A program made the position numbers and the translations under genes. The notes beneath the pieces were generated by a model. The model worked only from the letters and a program-made list of their open reading frames with translations, did no database searches and was not told the DNA's origin. This document shows, piece after piece, positions 17,226-25,734 of a stretch of DNA of 64,000 nt. The DNA comes from Streptomyces peucetius (GTDB lineage: Bacteria > Actinomycetota > Actinomycetes > Streptomycetales > Streptomycetaceae), in contig NZ_CP107567.1 in assembly GCF_025854275.1 (NCBI RefSeq), forward strand, positions 7,986,612-8,050,611, given 5' to 3'. The stretch's first letter is position 1. Each line of letters opens with the position of its first letter.

Positions 17226-17364
17226 CAGCTCACAGCTGCTGTTTACCCAGAGGTGGCCGCGCCGGTGCGCGGCCTGTCGAGGCGGGAGCCGGCGGGGGCC
17301 CGTCATGCCCCCAGCACGTCGCCGGGAGCTGTATGCCCTCCTGGCGTGGCTCTTTTCCGCCCCC
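17226..17364. other. Gap between dps remnant and AraC gene
   Basis: No gene, repeat or clear hairpin is visible. With the flanking decay it looks like eroded sequence. Confidence 0.4.
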
Positions 17365-18234
17365 TCAGCGGGCAGGAGCGGCAGGGTGCGCCGCCTGCCA
17401 TTGGCTCGGGGACATGCCGTAGGCGGCCCGGAACGCCCGGGTGAAATGGGTGGGGTGGGGGAATCCCCAACGCTGTGCGATCGCCGACACGCTGGGAGCG
17501 GATCGCCCGACGCGGTGGAGTTCCTCGCGGCATTTCTCCAGGCGACGCTGCTTGATCCAGCGGCCCACGGTCGTGGCTTCGCCCTGGAACAGTTTGTGCA
17601 GGTAGCGCACGGAGATCTGGTGGGCGCTCGCGATCGCCCCCGGTGTCAGGTCAGGGTCGGCGAGGTGCTCTTCGATGAACGTTTTGATCCGCAGGAGCAG
17701 CGCATGGGAAGCATCAGGTTCGGCGCTCCCGTCCCCGTCATGGCCGAGCTGCCCGGCGAAGAGACTCGCGAGGAGGTTCATGGCGTGGCCCGCGAGCCGC
17801 TCGCCCACCTCGGGTCCGCAGTCCGCCGCTTGAGTAGCGAGCCCGGAAAGGAAGCACGAGACCAGCGCGCCCAGCCCCTGGTCTCCGCGGACGGTCGTCC
17901 AGGTGATCCGTCTCAGTTCGGCGCTGTTCAGTCCCAGGGCATGGCGCGGGACGACAAAGCACACGATTTGCCCTTCGGACCGCAGCCGGCATGGACGGGC
18001 GGGCTCGAAGACCGTGAAGTCTCCCGCCCGCAGGACCGCTTCCCTGCCGTCCTGGGTGAGCGTCCCCGGGCCGCCGCACTGAAGGGCGATGGCCAGGTGT
18101 TTCTCCCGGCCACCCGCCGTCAGGCTCGGCCCGCCGACCGGCTGGTCCGCCTCGCCGTCCACCGTGAAGATCTCCACATAGGCGAGGTGGTGGGTCGTCG
18201 CGCCGTTGCCGGGCCCACTGGTCAAGACATCCAT
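17365..18234 (-). CDS. AraC-family regulator with shortened N-terminal domain
   Basis: This 289-residue protein ends in a double HTH of the AraC type: GAIASAHQISVRYLHKLFQ, then VSAIAQRWGFPHPTHFTRAFRAAYGMSPSQWQ. The N-terminal part is an AraC-binding-like sensing domain (GTLTQDGREAVLRAGDFTVFEPARPCRL). It is paralogous to the next gene upstream, but it begins ~60 residues later relative to that protein and lacks the DRHAFFADLV start region. It may be N-terminally truncated. The two genes are 70 bp apart on the same strand. Target genes unknown. Confidence 0.87.
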   Translation of the reverse strand: MDVLTSGPGNGATTHHLAYVEIFTVDGEADQPVGGPSLTAGGREKHLAIALQCGGPGTLTQDGREAVLRAGDFTVFEPARPCRLRSEGQIVCFVVPRHALGLNSAELRRITWTTVRGDQGLGALVSCFLSGLATQAADCGPEVGERLAGHAMNLLASLFAGQLGHDGDGSAEPDASHALLLRIKTFIEEHLADPDLTPGAIASAHQISVRYLHKLFQGEATTVGRWIKQRRLEKCREELHRVGRSAPSVSAIAQRWGFPHPTHFTRAFRAAYGMSPSQWQAAHPAAPAR

Positions 18235-18304
18235 GGTTCGCCCTGTGCTGGCTCACAGACGGCGCATGTGCCCGTCTCTACGTTGCATTCCTTGCTCCGG
18301 CAGG

Positions 18305-19291
18305 TCAGGCAGCGGCCACCCCTGGGGCAGGCAGGCTGCTGCGTTCCTGCCACTCGCGCGGTGACATCCCGTAGGCCGCGCGGAACGCCCGGCTGAAGTG
18401 GGCCAGGTGGGGGAAACCCCAGCGCCGTGCGACCGAGCTCACCGTGGGGGTGCGGGGGCCGCGGCGGTCCAGCTCGCGGCGGCACTCCTCGAGCCTGCGC
18501 CGCAGGATCCACCGGCTCACGGTCATGCCTTCGCCTTGGAAGAGCTTGTGCAGATAGCGCGTGGAGATGCTGTGCGCCCGGGCGATCGACTCGGGCGACA
18601 GGCCGGGATCGGCCAGGTTGCGGTTGATGAAGAACCGGATCCGCAGAAGCAGGGCGCGCTGGGCGGTCTCGGCGTCGATCCTGTCGTGACCGAGTCGTTC
18701 GGCACACAGCGTGGCCAGCAGGTCTGTCACGTTGCGTGCGAGCTGTTCGCCGACCTCCGCGGTGTGCGCTGCGGCGGTATCGGCAAGGCGCGACAGGAAC
18801 GGAGACAGGAGCCGTGCCAGTCCTTCGTCACCGCGGATGACCCCTCCGGTGAGGCTGTGCAGATCCGAATCCGGCACGAGCAGGGCAGGCCTCGGCAGCA
18901 TGACCGACACGATCTCGACCGGCTCCGTATACACCGATGCGTACGGGCCGTACGAGGTCAGGATGACCATGTCGCCCGGTCGCATTGCGGCCTCCTGCCC
19001 GCTGTCCTGTGCCACCACCCTCGGTGTTCCGCGGCGCTGCAGGCCGACGAGCACGTATTCCTCGGGATCATGTGAGAACAGGCGGTGAGTGCGGCTGACA
19101 TGAGCGGGACCGGACAGCACCGTGTTGATCCGCAGAGGACCGAGCTGGTTACTGGCGATGGAGGCCGAAAACGGTCTCGGCCCTTCGAGGAAGTTCATGT
19201 TGTGACGGAAGTGCGTCTGCATCACGAGGTCAGCGAAGAAGGCGTGCCGGTCTCGTGGTGTTACCTGGTCCGTGGAGACGATGACGGTCAT
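18305..19291 (-). CDS. AraC-family regulator with AraC-like ligand-binding domain
   Basis: A 328-residue protein. Start ATG 19291 follows GAGGGAG. The N-terminal ~180 residues (PRDRHAFFADLVMQTHFRHN, EYVLVGLQRRGTPRVV, AAMRPGDMVILTSYGPY) are of the AraC_binding_2 type. The C-terminus has the paired HTH (ESIARAHSISTRYLHKLFQ and VSSVARRWGFPHLAHFSRAFRAAYGMSPREWQ). It is paralogous to the gene immediately downstream and may form an operon with it. No adjacent enzyme gene points to a target. Confidence 0.9.
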   Translation of the reverse strand: MTVIVSTDQVTPRDRHAFFADLVMQTHFRHNMNFLEGPRPFSASIASNQLGPLRINTVLSGPAHVSRTHRLFSHDPEEYVLVGLQRRGTPRVVAQDSGQEAAMRPGDMVILTSYGPYASVYTEPVEIVSVMLPRPALLVPDSDLHSLTGGVIRGDEGLARLLSPFLSRLADTAAAHTAEVGEQLARNVTDLLATLCAERLGHDRIDAETAQRALLLRIRFFINRNLADPGLSPESIARAHSISTRYLHKLFQGEGMTVSRWILRRRLEECRRELDRRGPRTPTVSSVARRWGFPHLAHFSRAFRAAYGMSPREWQERSSLPAPGVAAA

Positions 19292-20044
19292 GGTGACTCC
19301 CTCGAATCCTTTCTGCCATGGATGAGTGCGCGCAGGCCCAGCTCGCGGGACCGCCGCGATGTCTGCGGTCGTTGCCACCTGCACCGGTGCGGCACGTACT
19401 CCGCATCTGCAGAGTCACCGCCCGACCGACTGTGTGGCGCACGAGGCCGCCGTCCGCTGGTCGCCCATGTCGCGATGGGGCCGCGTGGTGCCCGACGGCT
19501 GACCGGATCGTCCCGGAGGCCCCCACTGTCGCCGTGTGTATCGGGAGAATCCGCTGCTGAGGAAGGCGTGCGGCGTCTCGTTGACCTCTTGGGGCTGTTC
19601 AGGCGGCGTTGTGCAGGCTGCCTAAACCGGGATCAGGCTCGCTTCCCGCGTCAGCGCGGGCCCGTACGCGGTCGAGTGGAGGGGCAGGACACGGTTGGCC
19701 CTGGCCGTAAGCGTGGACATATGTAGCGATATCGGCACTGTTGTCCGTGCTGATCCGGACGTGGGGCATGGATGACTCCGGTTACGTCGGTGTGACCGAC
19801 CAACGCCTGCACATCGGGTGGTCGGCACCCCTGAGTTTCCGGTGCCCGAGGCCGCGAGACATCTGTCAAATGACAGCGGTCGGCGTCACAGGCCGGCGCG
19901 CATGACTGCTGAGAGGCGGTACGGGAGACTCCGGCCTCACGGGCGACTCCGGCGCTCGTCACCCTCCCCCGCGTGTGCCGCTCCTCAGCAAGAAGCCCCC
20001 GTCCGTCCCTTGCCCAGGCACCGGCCCGCGCTTACCTTTGCCGC
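19292..20044. other. Long intergenic stretch upstream of the MFS gene
   Basis: No gene can be supported in ~750 bp. I see a perfect 6-bp dyad CTGTCA-N2-TGACAG at 19863-19876, and the motif tgacagcggtcggcgtca just after it, which recurs almost unchanged beyond the MFS gene at 21518 (tgacagcggttggtgtca). Confidence 0.45.
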
Positions 20045-20075
20045 TACTCACACGTGTCCGTACCACGTGTGAGTA
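20045..20075. promoter_or_regulatory. Strong operator-like palindrome upstream of the MFS transporter
   Basis: Perfect 12-bp arms TACTCACACGTG (20045-20056) and CACGTGTGAGTA (20064-20075) are separated by 7 bp. Each arm contains the self-complementary hexamer CACGTG. It lies ~72 bp upstream of the chosen MFS start, where a repressor site is expected. A transcribed hairpin in the leader is the alternative. Confidence 0.6.
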
Positions 20076-20146
20076 CCCGTGTCAGCGTTTTTTCGAGACG
20101 CCTCTCGCCGCAATCCCCGCCGCGTCTCCCAGCACGAAGGCGTCGC

Positions 20147-21433
20147 ATGACCACCACCCCTCCCCGTCCTCACCCCGCTCCTCCGTACACGGAGCAACGC
20201 CCCCCGCCCGAGCGCAGCGCCCGCTCCTGGGTGGTCACCACGATGGCCCTGGCGCAACTGGGACTGTTCCTGGCCCTGCTCACCCCGGTCTTCTCCAGCC
20301 TGGCCATCAAGGTGCAGGACATCGTCCCCGAAGACGATGTGGTCTCCGCGCTCGGCATGGTCAGCAGCCTCGGCGCACTGGCCGCTCTCCTCGCCAACCC
20401 GGTCTTCGGCCGGATCAGTGACCGGACGAAAGGCAGGTTCGGCCGACGACGGCCATGGCTGGTGATCGGCGCCCTGGGACTGACCGCCGGCCTCGCCGTC
20501 ATCGCCACCGCGCAGAGTCTGGCGGTCGTCGCCGTTGCCTGGTTCCTGAGCCAGATGTTCGCCAACGCCGCCCTGGCCGCGTTCACCGCGTCGGTTGCCG
20601 ACCAGATACCGGTCTTCCAGCGGGGCAAGGTCGCCGGCCTGATCGGCGTCATGCAGAACCTGGCCATCCTCGGCGCCGCCTACGCGGCGAGGGTCCTCGG
20701 CACGGACGTGCTCCTGCTGTTCATGGTTCCGGCAGCGGTCGGGCTCGCCCTGGTCGTGCTGTACGTGATCGTCCTGCCCGACAAGCCGCTGCCGCAGCGT
20801 CCGCCGTACGGCGGCGGCCTTCGTGCGGTGCTCAGGACGTTCTGGGTGAACCCCCGCAGGCACCCGGACTTCGCCTGGGCCTTCGTCTCCCGCTTCATGG
20901 TGATCCTGGCGATGTTCATGTTCACCACCTTCCGGCTGCTGTTCCTTCAGGACCAGCTGGGTCTGTCGGACGACCGGGCGGTGTCCGTCATGGCCACCGG
21001 CGTGCTGGTCTACACCGTGGTCCTGATGGCTGCCGGTCAGCTGGCCGGATGGCTGTCCGACCGCGTGCGGCGCCGCAAGGTCTTCGTCGGGTTCTCGGCG
21101 CTCGTCTTCGGCATCGGCACGGCCATGTTGATCACGACTCACTCCGTAGCCGGCTTCTACGCCGCCGAAGCGGTCCTCGGCCTCGGCTTCGGCGTCTACG
21201 CGGGCGTGGACCTCGCCCTCGTCCTCGACGTCCTGCCCGATCCGGAGGACTCGGCCAAGGATCTGGGCGTGTTCAACATCGCCAATGCAGCACCGCAGTC
21301 CATCGCTCCCGCCGTCGGCGCGCTGCTGGTCAACACCGCGGGCGGCCGCGAGTACCACCTGTTGCTCGGCGTCGCCGCCGCGGTCTGTGTGGTCGGCGCT
21401 CTGGCCGTCATTCCCATCAGGAAGGTGCGCTGA
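20147..21433 (+). CDS. MFS transporter, sugar-type (GPH/SLC45-like)
   Basis: A 428-residue membrane protein with about 12 hydrophobic segments. The conserved loop between helices 2 and 3 reads NPVFGRISDRTKGRFGRRRPW, a form common in GPH/SLC45-like sugar carriers, and the matching loop in the second half is GQLAGWLSDRVRRRK. I chose ATG 20147, which follows GAAGG. An in-frame extension to 19973 has no membrane character and covers the operator palindrome. No glycoside hydrolase is adjacent, so the solute is unknown. It converges on the LAL regulator gene. Its promoter carries a strong palindrome, suggesting control by a dimeric repressor. Confidence 0.88.
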   Translation: MTTTPPRPHPAPPYTEQRPPPERSARSWVVTTMALAQLGLFLALLTPVFSSLAIKVQDIVPEDDVVSALGMVSSLGALAALLANPVFGRISDRTKGRFGRRRPWLVIGALGLTAGLAVIATAQSLAVVAVAWFLSQMFANAALAAFTASVADQIPVFQRGKVAGLIGVMQNLAILGAAYAARVLGTDVLLLFMVPAAVGLALVVLYVIVLPDKPLPQRPPYGGGLRAVLRTFWVNPRRHPDFAWAFVSRFMVILAMFMFTTFRLLFLQDQLGLSDDRAVSVMATGVLVYTVVLMAAGQLAGWLSDRVRRRKVFVGFSALVFGIGTAMLITTHSVAGFYAAEAVLGLGFGVYAGVDLALVLDVLPDPEDSAKDLGVFNIANAAPQSIAPAVGALLVNTAGGREYHLLLGVAAAVCVVGALAVIPIRKVR

Positions 21434-21532
21434 TCCGTGTCCACGGGTCATCCCACGCCGCCCGGACCACCACCAACGTCAGATGCTCACCGGCGCCGAC
21501 GCCTGGTCGCCGAGACCTGACAGCGGTTGGTG

Positions 21533-24406
21533 TCAGAGATCGGTGGGAATGGCTGCGGGGTCGCGGTTGAAGGCCTCCCGGGCGATCTCCACGCGGCTGC
21601 GCATTCCGAGCTTGGCGAGGATGTGGGAGATGTGCGTCTGTGTGGTGCGCCGGGTGAGGAACATGCTCTGTGCGATGTCGGAGGTGGAGCGGCCGGCCGC
21701 GACCAGGAGGGCGATCTTGTGCTCGGTCGGGGTCAGGGCGTCCCAGCCGTGCGCGGGCCGCTTGGTCCGGGCGCCGCGCACGCCGCTGCGGATCCCGTGC
21801 CGGCGCAGCCGTGCCTCGGCGCGGCGGATGTCCCAGACCGCGCCGAATCCGCCGTAGAGGTCGAGGGCTTCGCCGATCAGGCGCTTGGACTCGCCCGTGT
21901 TGCCGTGTTCGGCGAGGACGACGGCCAGGTCCTCCACCGTTCCCGCCAGCTCCACCGGCACGCCGACGGCCCGGTAGTGCTCCATCGCCGAGCGCAACGG
22001 TGCCGGATCGCGCTCGTAGAGTCCTGTGCACCAGTTGGCTGCGGCCGTGGCGCGGGCCGGGACCTGCTCGGCGGCTGCCTCGGCCCGGCAGGCGGCCAGC
22101 GCGGCCGCGGCGGCGGAGTCGTCGTCCACGGCGAGTGCCAGACGGACAACCGTGGGCAGCCACTGGTGGATCAGCGTCATCTCGCCCGGCTCCCGGGTGA
22201 GGAGACCGCCGAGGTGCGAGAGGGCCAGGTGCGGGTCCCCGTGCTGCTCGGCGGAGAGCGCCTGCGCGAACAGCAGGAAGTCGGTGTTCTCGCGATCGGC
22301 GACCGTGACCGGTGGCTGACGCAGCCCGGCCCGCAGGTGCCCCTCGGCCGCGGCGCGATCGTCCCGGCGGACGGCGATGAGGGCGGCCAAGCCGTGCCAC
22401 AGCCATATGGGGCCGCGTTCGCGCAGACCCCGGTAGGTCATCGCGGAGACGCTCTGGTCGACCGATTCGAGCTCCGCCAGCGTGTCGTCCCACTGGCCCA
22501 GCCAGTAGGTGAGGACTGCGGCGGTGACGCTGAACCTGGCGTCATCGGTCCGGTCGTCGTCGAGCAGGAACTGCCGCGCATCCCGAAGGGCTGCCTCGGC
22601 GTCCGACCACCGGCTCAGGTTCTGCAGGGTGAAGATCCGGGCATGCAGTGCATAGCACCGCAGGTCCGCGTGGTCGTCGGTGGCGTTCAGTGTCTCCAGG
22701 GCCCGGTCCACGCAGTCGAGCGCGGACAGGTATTGCCGCTGTACGGAATGGGTGAGCCACAGATCGGTGAGCGCGTACGCGATGGCGAACGTGTCTCCGG
22801 CACTTTCGCCGGTCTCCAGCGCGCGGCGCGCGGTGGCGTCCGCGGCTTCCAGCGCCCCCGATCCGGCCCGCTGGAACATCGCCAACGAGCCGAGCAACCG
22901 GGCGCGCCAGGCGTCGGGCAGATCTTCCTCCAATGCCTGCTCCAGCGTTGCGACCGCCGCGTCGTTGTCACCGCCGCTGAACAGCGCGCGGGCCAGCACC
23001 CAGTACATCCGCCCGCGGTCGGCCGGCTCTCCTGACACCGCCAGGGCCTGCCGGGCACGGCCCGCGGCCTTCTCGTGCTCGCCCGCGCCGATCAGGATCT
23101 GGGCAAGAGCCGCGCTGAACGCGGCACGGTCACGCTGGTCCGCGACCCCGTGTTCCAGTTCCCGGTCCATCAGCTCGGCCGCGAGGCGCGGGGCCCTGAC
23201 CGCCAGTACCGGCGCGGTGCGGGCGAGCCAGCGCCGGGCCCAGCGGTCGCCGACGCGGCCCGACTCCAGCAGTTGCTGCGCCACCCGTTGGGGCTCGACA
23301 CCGCCGATACCGTCCAGCGCCCGGGCCGCGTCCTGGTGCAGCGCAACGCGCAGCGCCGTCGGCATGCCGTCGTACAACGCCTGGCGGATCAGCGGATGCC
23401 GGAACGCCATCCGCGTACCGGCATCGACGAGGATCCCGGCTGCGACCGCCTCCTGGAGATCATCGGAGATGTCGATGGTGGACCGGCCCAGGACCGCTGC
23501 CACCTCTCCGACCGCGAACTCCCGGCCGAGCAGCGCGGCCACCCGCAGTATGTCGAGCGCGTCGGCCCGCACGAAGCTCAGCCGACTGTCCAGTGCCGCA
23601 GCCAGCGACCTTCGGACGGTGCACAGCGAGGTCTCCCGCAGATCGGCATGCTCGCCGACCGTCACGCCGCCTTCACGCACCAGGGACTCGACCAGCTCCC
23701 GCACGTACAGGGGATTGCCGCTGGCCTGGGCGGCAAGCTCGACCAGCGCGGGACCTGGCGGCGCACCGGCGACATCGGACAGCAGATCGCGGATCGCGTC
23801 CGGGCCGAGGGGCCCCAACGAGATCGTTGTCGTGGCGTGGCCGCGCAGCGCGGCGCGCAGCTGCCGCATCCCGGATCCGCGGGGCACCGGCCGGAAGGAG
23901 AGGACCAACAACAACGGCAGGTGCGCGGCGGTCGATGCCAGGCGCCGGCACACGTCCAGCGACGCGTCGTCGGCCCACTGCACGTCGTCGAGCACCATCA
24001 TGGTCGGCGCGGTCGCGCAGTCGTCCTCGACCAGGGTGAGGAGCATCTCGATCATCGCGGCGTGCACGGCGCTGCTCACGAGGAGGTCGGGCCGCTCGGC
24101 GCGCGCGAAGCGCAGCATCTCGGCGCGGCGGGCATCGTTCGCGCGCTGCTTGATCTCCAGGCAGTCGCACAGCAATCGCAGCGGCAACGGGTGCGCTGCC
24201 TGATCCGCGGTGGCGTGCAGCACCGTGCAGCCGGACTCCTGGCCGACCGCGACCGCTGCGGCGACCAGTGACGACTTGCCGATACCGGGCTCACCCTCGA
24301 CCACGACCACGCCACCGGTGCCGGCTCGCAGCTGTGCGATGGCGTCCCGCAGCACCGCCAGCTCGGCCTCGCGTCCGACAAGACGAGCAGGGAGGCCCGA
24401 CGACAT
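21533..24406 (-). CDS. LAL-type LuxR regulator with AAA ATPase domain
   Basis: A 957-residue large ATP-binding LuxR regulator. Walker A GEPGIGKS at 38-45, Walker B MMVLDDVQWAD near 140, a long TPR-rich middle, and a C-terminal LuxR HTH (WDALTPTEHKIALLVAAGRSTSDIAQ..FLTRRTTQTHISHILAKLGMRSR). I chose ATG 24406 because GGGAGG lies 8 nt upstream; an ATG 23 codons earlier (24475) adds only a non-conserved Arg-rich extension. Such proteins activate catabolic or secondary-metabolism genes, with ATP and a ligand as signals. A ~105-bp piece of this gene is repeated at 33765-33869. Confidence 0.92.
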   Translation of the reverse strand: MSSGLPARLVGREAELAVLRDAIAQLRAGTGGVVVVEGEPGIGKSSLVAAAVAVGQESGCTVLHATADQAAHPLPLRLLCDCLEIKQRANDARRAEMLRFARAERPDLLVSSAVHAAMIEMLLTLVEDDCATAPTMMVLDDVQWADDASLDVCRRLASTAAHLPLLLVLSFRPVPRGSGMRQLRAALRGHATTTISLGPLGPDAIRDLLSDVAGAPPGPALVELAAQASGNPLYVRELVESLVREGGVTVGEHADLRETSLCTVRRSLAAALDSRLSFVRADALDILRVAALLGREFAVGEVAAVLGRSTIDISDDLQEAVAAGILVDAGTRMAFRHPLIRQALYDGMPTALRVALHQDAARALDGIGGVEPQRVAQQLLESGRVGDRWARRWLARTAPVLAVRAPRLAAELMDRELEHGVADQRDRAAFSAALAQILIGAGEHEKAAGRARQALAVSGEPADRGRMYWVLARALFSGGDNDAAVATLEQALEEDLPDAWRARLLGSLAMFQRAGSGALEAADATARRALETGESAGDTFAIAYALTDLWLTHSVQRQYLSALDCVDRALETLNATDDHADLRCYALHARIFTLQNLSRWSDAEAALRDARQFLLDDDRTDDARFSVTAAVLTYWLGQWDDTLAELESVDQSVSAMTYRGLRERGPIWLWHGLAALIAVRRDDRAAAEGHLRAGLRQPPVTVADRENTDFLLFAQALSAEQHGDPHLALSHLGGLLTREPGEMTLIHQWLPTVVRLALAVDDDSAAAAALAACRAEAAAEQVPARATAAANWCTGLYERDPAPLRSAMEHYRAVGVPVELAGTVEDLAVVLAEHGNTGESKRLIGEALDLYGGFGAVWDIRRAEARLRRHGIRSGVRGARTKRPAHGWDALTPTEHKIALLVAAGRSTSDIAQSMFLTRRTTQTHISHILAKLGMRSRVEIAREAFNRDPAAIPTDL

Positions 24407-24701
24407 CGTCGGGTCCTCCCGCCGGACAGGGGAGATCCAGGGTCTACGAGTGGTATCTCCTGTGGCCGTTGCCATGTGACCGCTTTCCCGCCGCTTCGCT
24501 CATTTCCGACATGGTTTCAACGGAAAGCGTACTGTCGTAGTCGCTCCGTTCCACGAGACGGTAAAACCTTGAATGCGGTGAGGGAGTCGGAGACCTGACA
24601 GATGATCTTGAATGCGTGATGTCGTCATGGGTCGGGTTGCCGCTGCAGGACCTGAAAACTCCCTCTGATCTGCCGTCAGAAGCTGCAGGTAAGTCGCTGC
24701 G

Positions 24702-24716
24702 GGCGCCGTCGGCGCC
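24702..24716 (-). terminator. Hairpin just after the dehalogenase-like gene
   Basis: GGCGCC (24702-24707) pairs with GGCGCC (24711-24716) across a 3-nt loop, 7 nt beyond the stop codon of the minus-strand hydrolase gene. Weak but well placed. The rest of 24407-24700 shows only the LAL upstream region. Confidence 0.35.
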
Positions 24717-24722
24717 GCGTGC

Positions 24723-25604
24723 TCAGCGGAGCACGAGTTTGCGGAGTTCCGAGGCGATCTGCTCGGGGGCTTCTTCGGCCATGAAGTGGCCGCAGCCGAC
24801 GGTCGTGTGGGCCAGCTTCGGTGCCCAGGCGGACCAGAGTGCCCGGGCGTCGAAGCCGAGGGCGGCACCCCAGTCCTGCTGGAGCACGGCGACCGGCATG
24901 TCCAGTCGGCTGCCGGCGTTCCGGTCGGCCTGGTCGTGGTCGACGTCGATGTCGGCGGAGGCGCGGTAGTCGGCCACGATCGAGGGCACCGCGTCGCGGC
25001 AGGCATCCAGGTAAGCGGCGCGGATATCAGCGGGAACGGCCTCGGGGTCGCGGGTCCAGATGTCGAGGAAATGGCCGAAGAAGGCGTCCGGTGCGGCCGC
25101 GATCATCTGCTCGGGCAGGCCCGGGGGCTGGGCCATGAGGTAGAGGTGGAACCCGATGGCGGCTTTCGTGCCGCGCATCACCTGCCACATGTCGAGGGTC
25201 GGGAGAACGTCGAGGCAGGCCAGGTGGGTGATGGTGGTGGGATGGTCGAGTCCGGCGCGGAAGGCGACCAGGGCGCCGCGGTCGTGGCCTGCCAGTGCGA
25301 ACCGCTCGTGGCCGAGCGCGCGGGCCAGGGCGACGATATCGGCGGCCATGGTTCGCTTGGAGTACACGTCCGGGCCGGCCTCGGCGGGCTTGTCGCTCGC
25401 GCCGTAGCCGCGCAGGTCGGGGCAGATGACCGTGTGGTCCGCCGCGAGGTCGGCGGCGACGTGTCGCCACATCAGGTGGGTCTGAGGGAAGCCGTGCAGG
25501 AGAACGATCGGGCGGCCCGAGCCGCCGACGGCGGCGTTGAGGGCGATGCCGTCGGCGACCTGGACGCGCTGGTAGTCGAAGCCGGGGATGGTCGGTGCTG
25601 CCAC
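24723..25604 (-). CDS. Alpha/beta hydrolase of the haloacetate-dehalogenase-like family
   Basis: About 293 residues from GTG 25604 (another GTG lies at 25652). It follows fluoroacetate dehalogenase along its length: HGFPQTHLMWR, DLRGYGASDKP, nucleophile Asp108 in GHDRG, HLYLMAQPPGLPEQMI, DYRAS and catalytic His273 in GCGHFMAEEAPE. Compared with the Rhodopseudomonas enzyme, Arg111 is kept (Arg109) and His155 (His153) and Tyr219 (Tyr213) match. The second carboxylate-binding Arg114 is Leu112 and the halide-pocket Trp156 is Leu154. So it is a dehalogenase-fold hydrolase, but probably not a fluoroacetate dehalogenase. An epoxide or other alkyl substrate is possible. It is divergent from a BTAD regulator with a 130-bp gap. 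Confidence 0.85.
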   Translation of the reverse strand: MAAPTIPGFDYQRVQVADGIALNAAVGGSGRPIVLLHGFPQTHLMWRHVAADLAADHTVICPDLRGYGASDKPAEAGPDVYSKRTMAADIVALARALGHERFALAGHDRGALVAFRAGLDHPTTITHLACLDVLPTLDMWQVMRGTKAAIGFHLYLMAQPPGLPEQMIAAAPDAFFGHFLDIWTRDPEAVPADIRAAYLDACRDAVPSIVADYRASADIDVDHDQADRNAGSRLDMPVAVLQQDWGAALGFDARALWSAWAPKLAHTTVGCGHFMAEEAPEQIASELRKLVLR

Positions 25605-25734
25605 GGTGTGCTGCTTTCGTCGGGTGTTCGAGGGTCCGGGGTCGGCGGACACGATCGAGTTTGCAGCGGGCGAATCAGCATCCGGTCAGCGCGTACCGTG
25701 GCAGGTCAGGGCAGGCCAGGGTCGGGAGGCGGGG

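Noticed and set aside
22680..24203. A 507-codon + strand frame opposite the LAL gene
   Set aside because: Ser/Arg/Ala-rich shadow of the LAL regulator coding strand.
21512..24601. 12-bp repeat GAGACCTGACAG flanking the LAL gene
   Set aside because: Too short and with no matching element ends to claim a transposon boundary.
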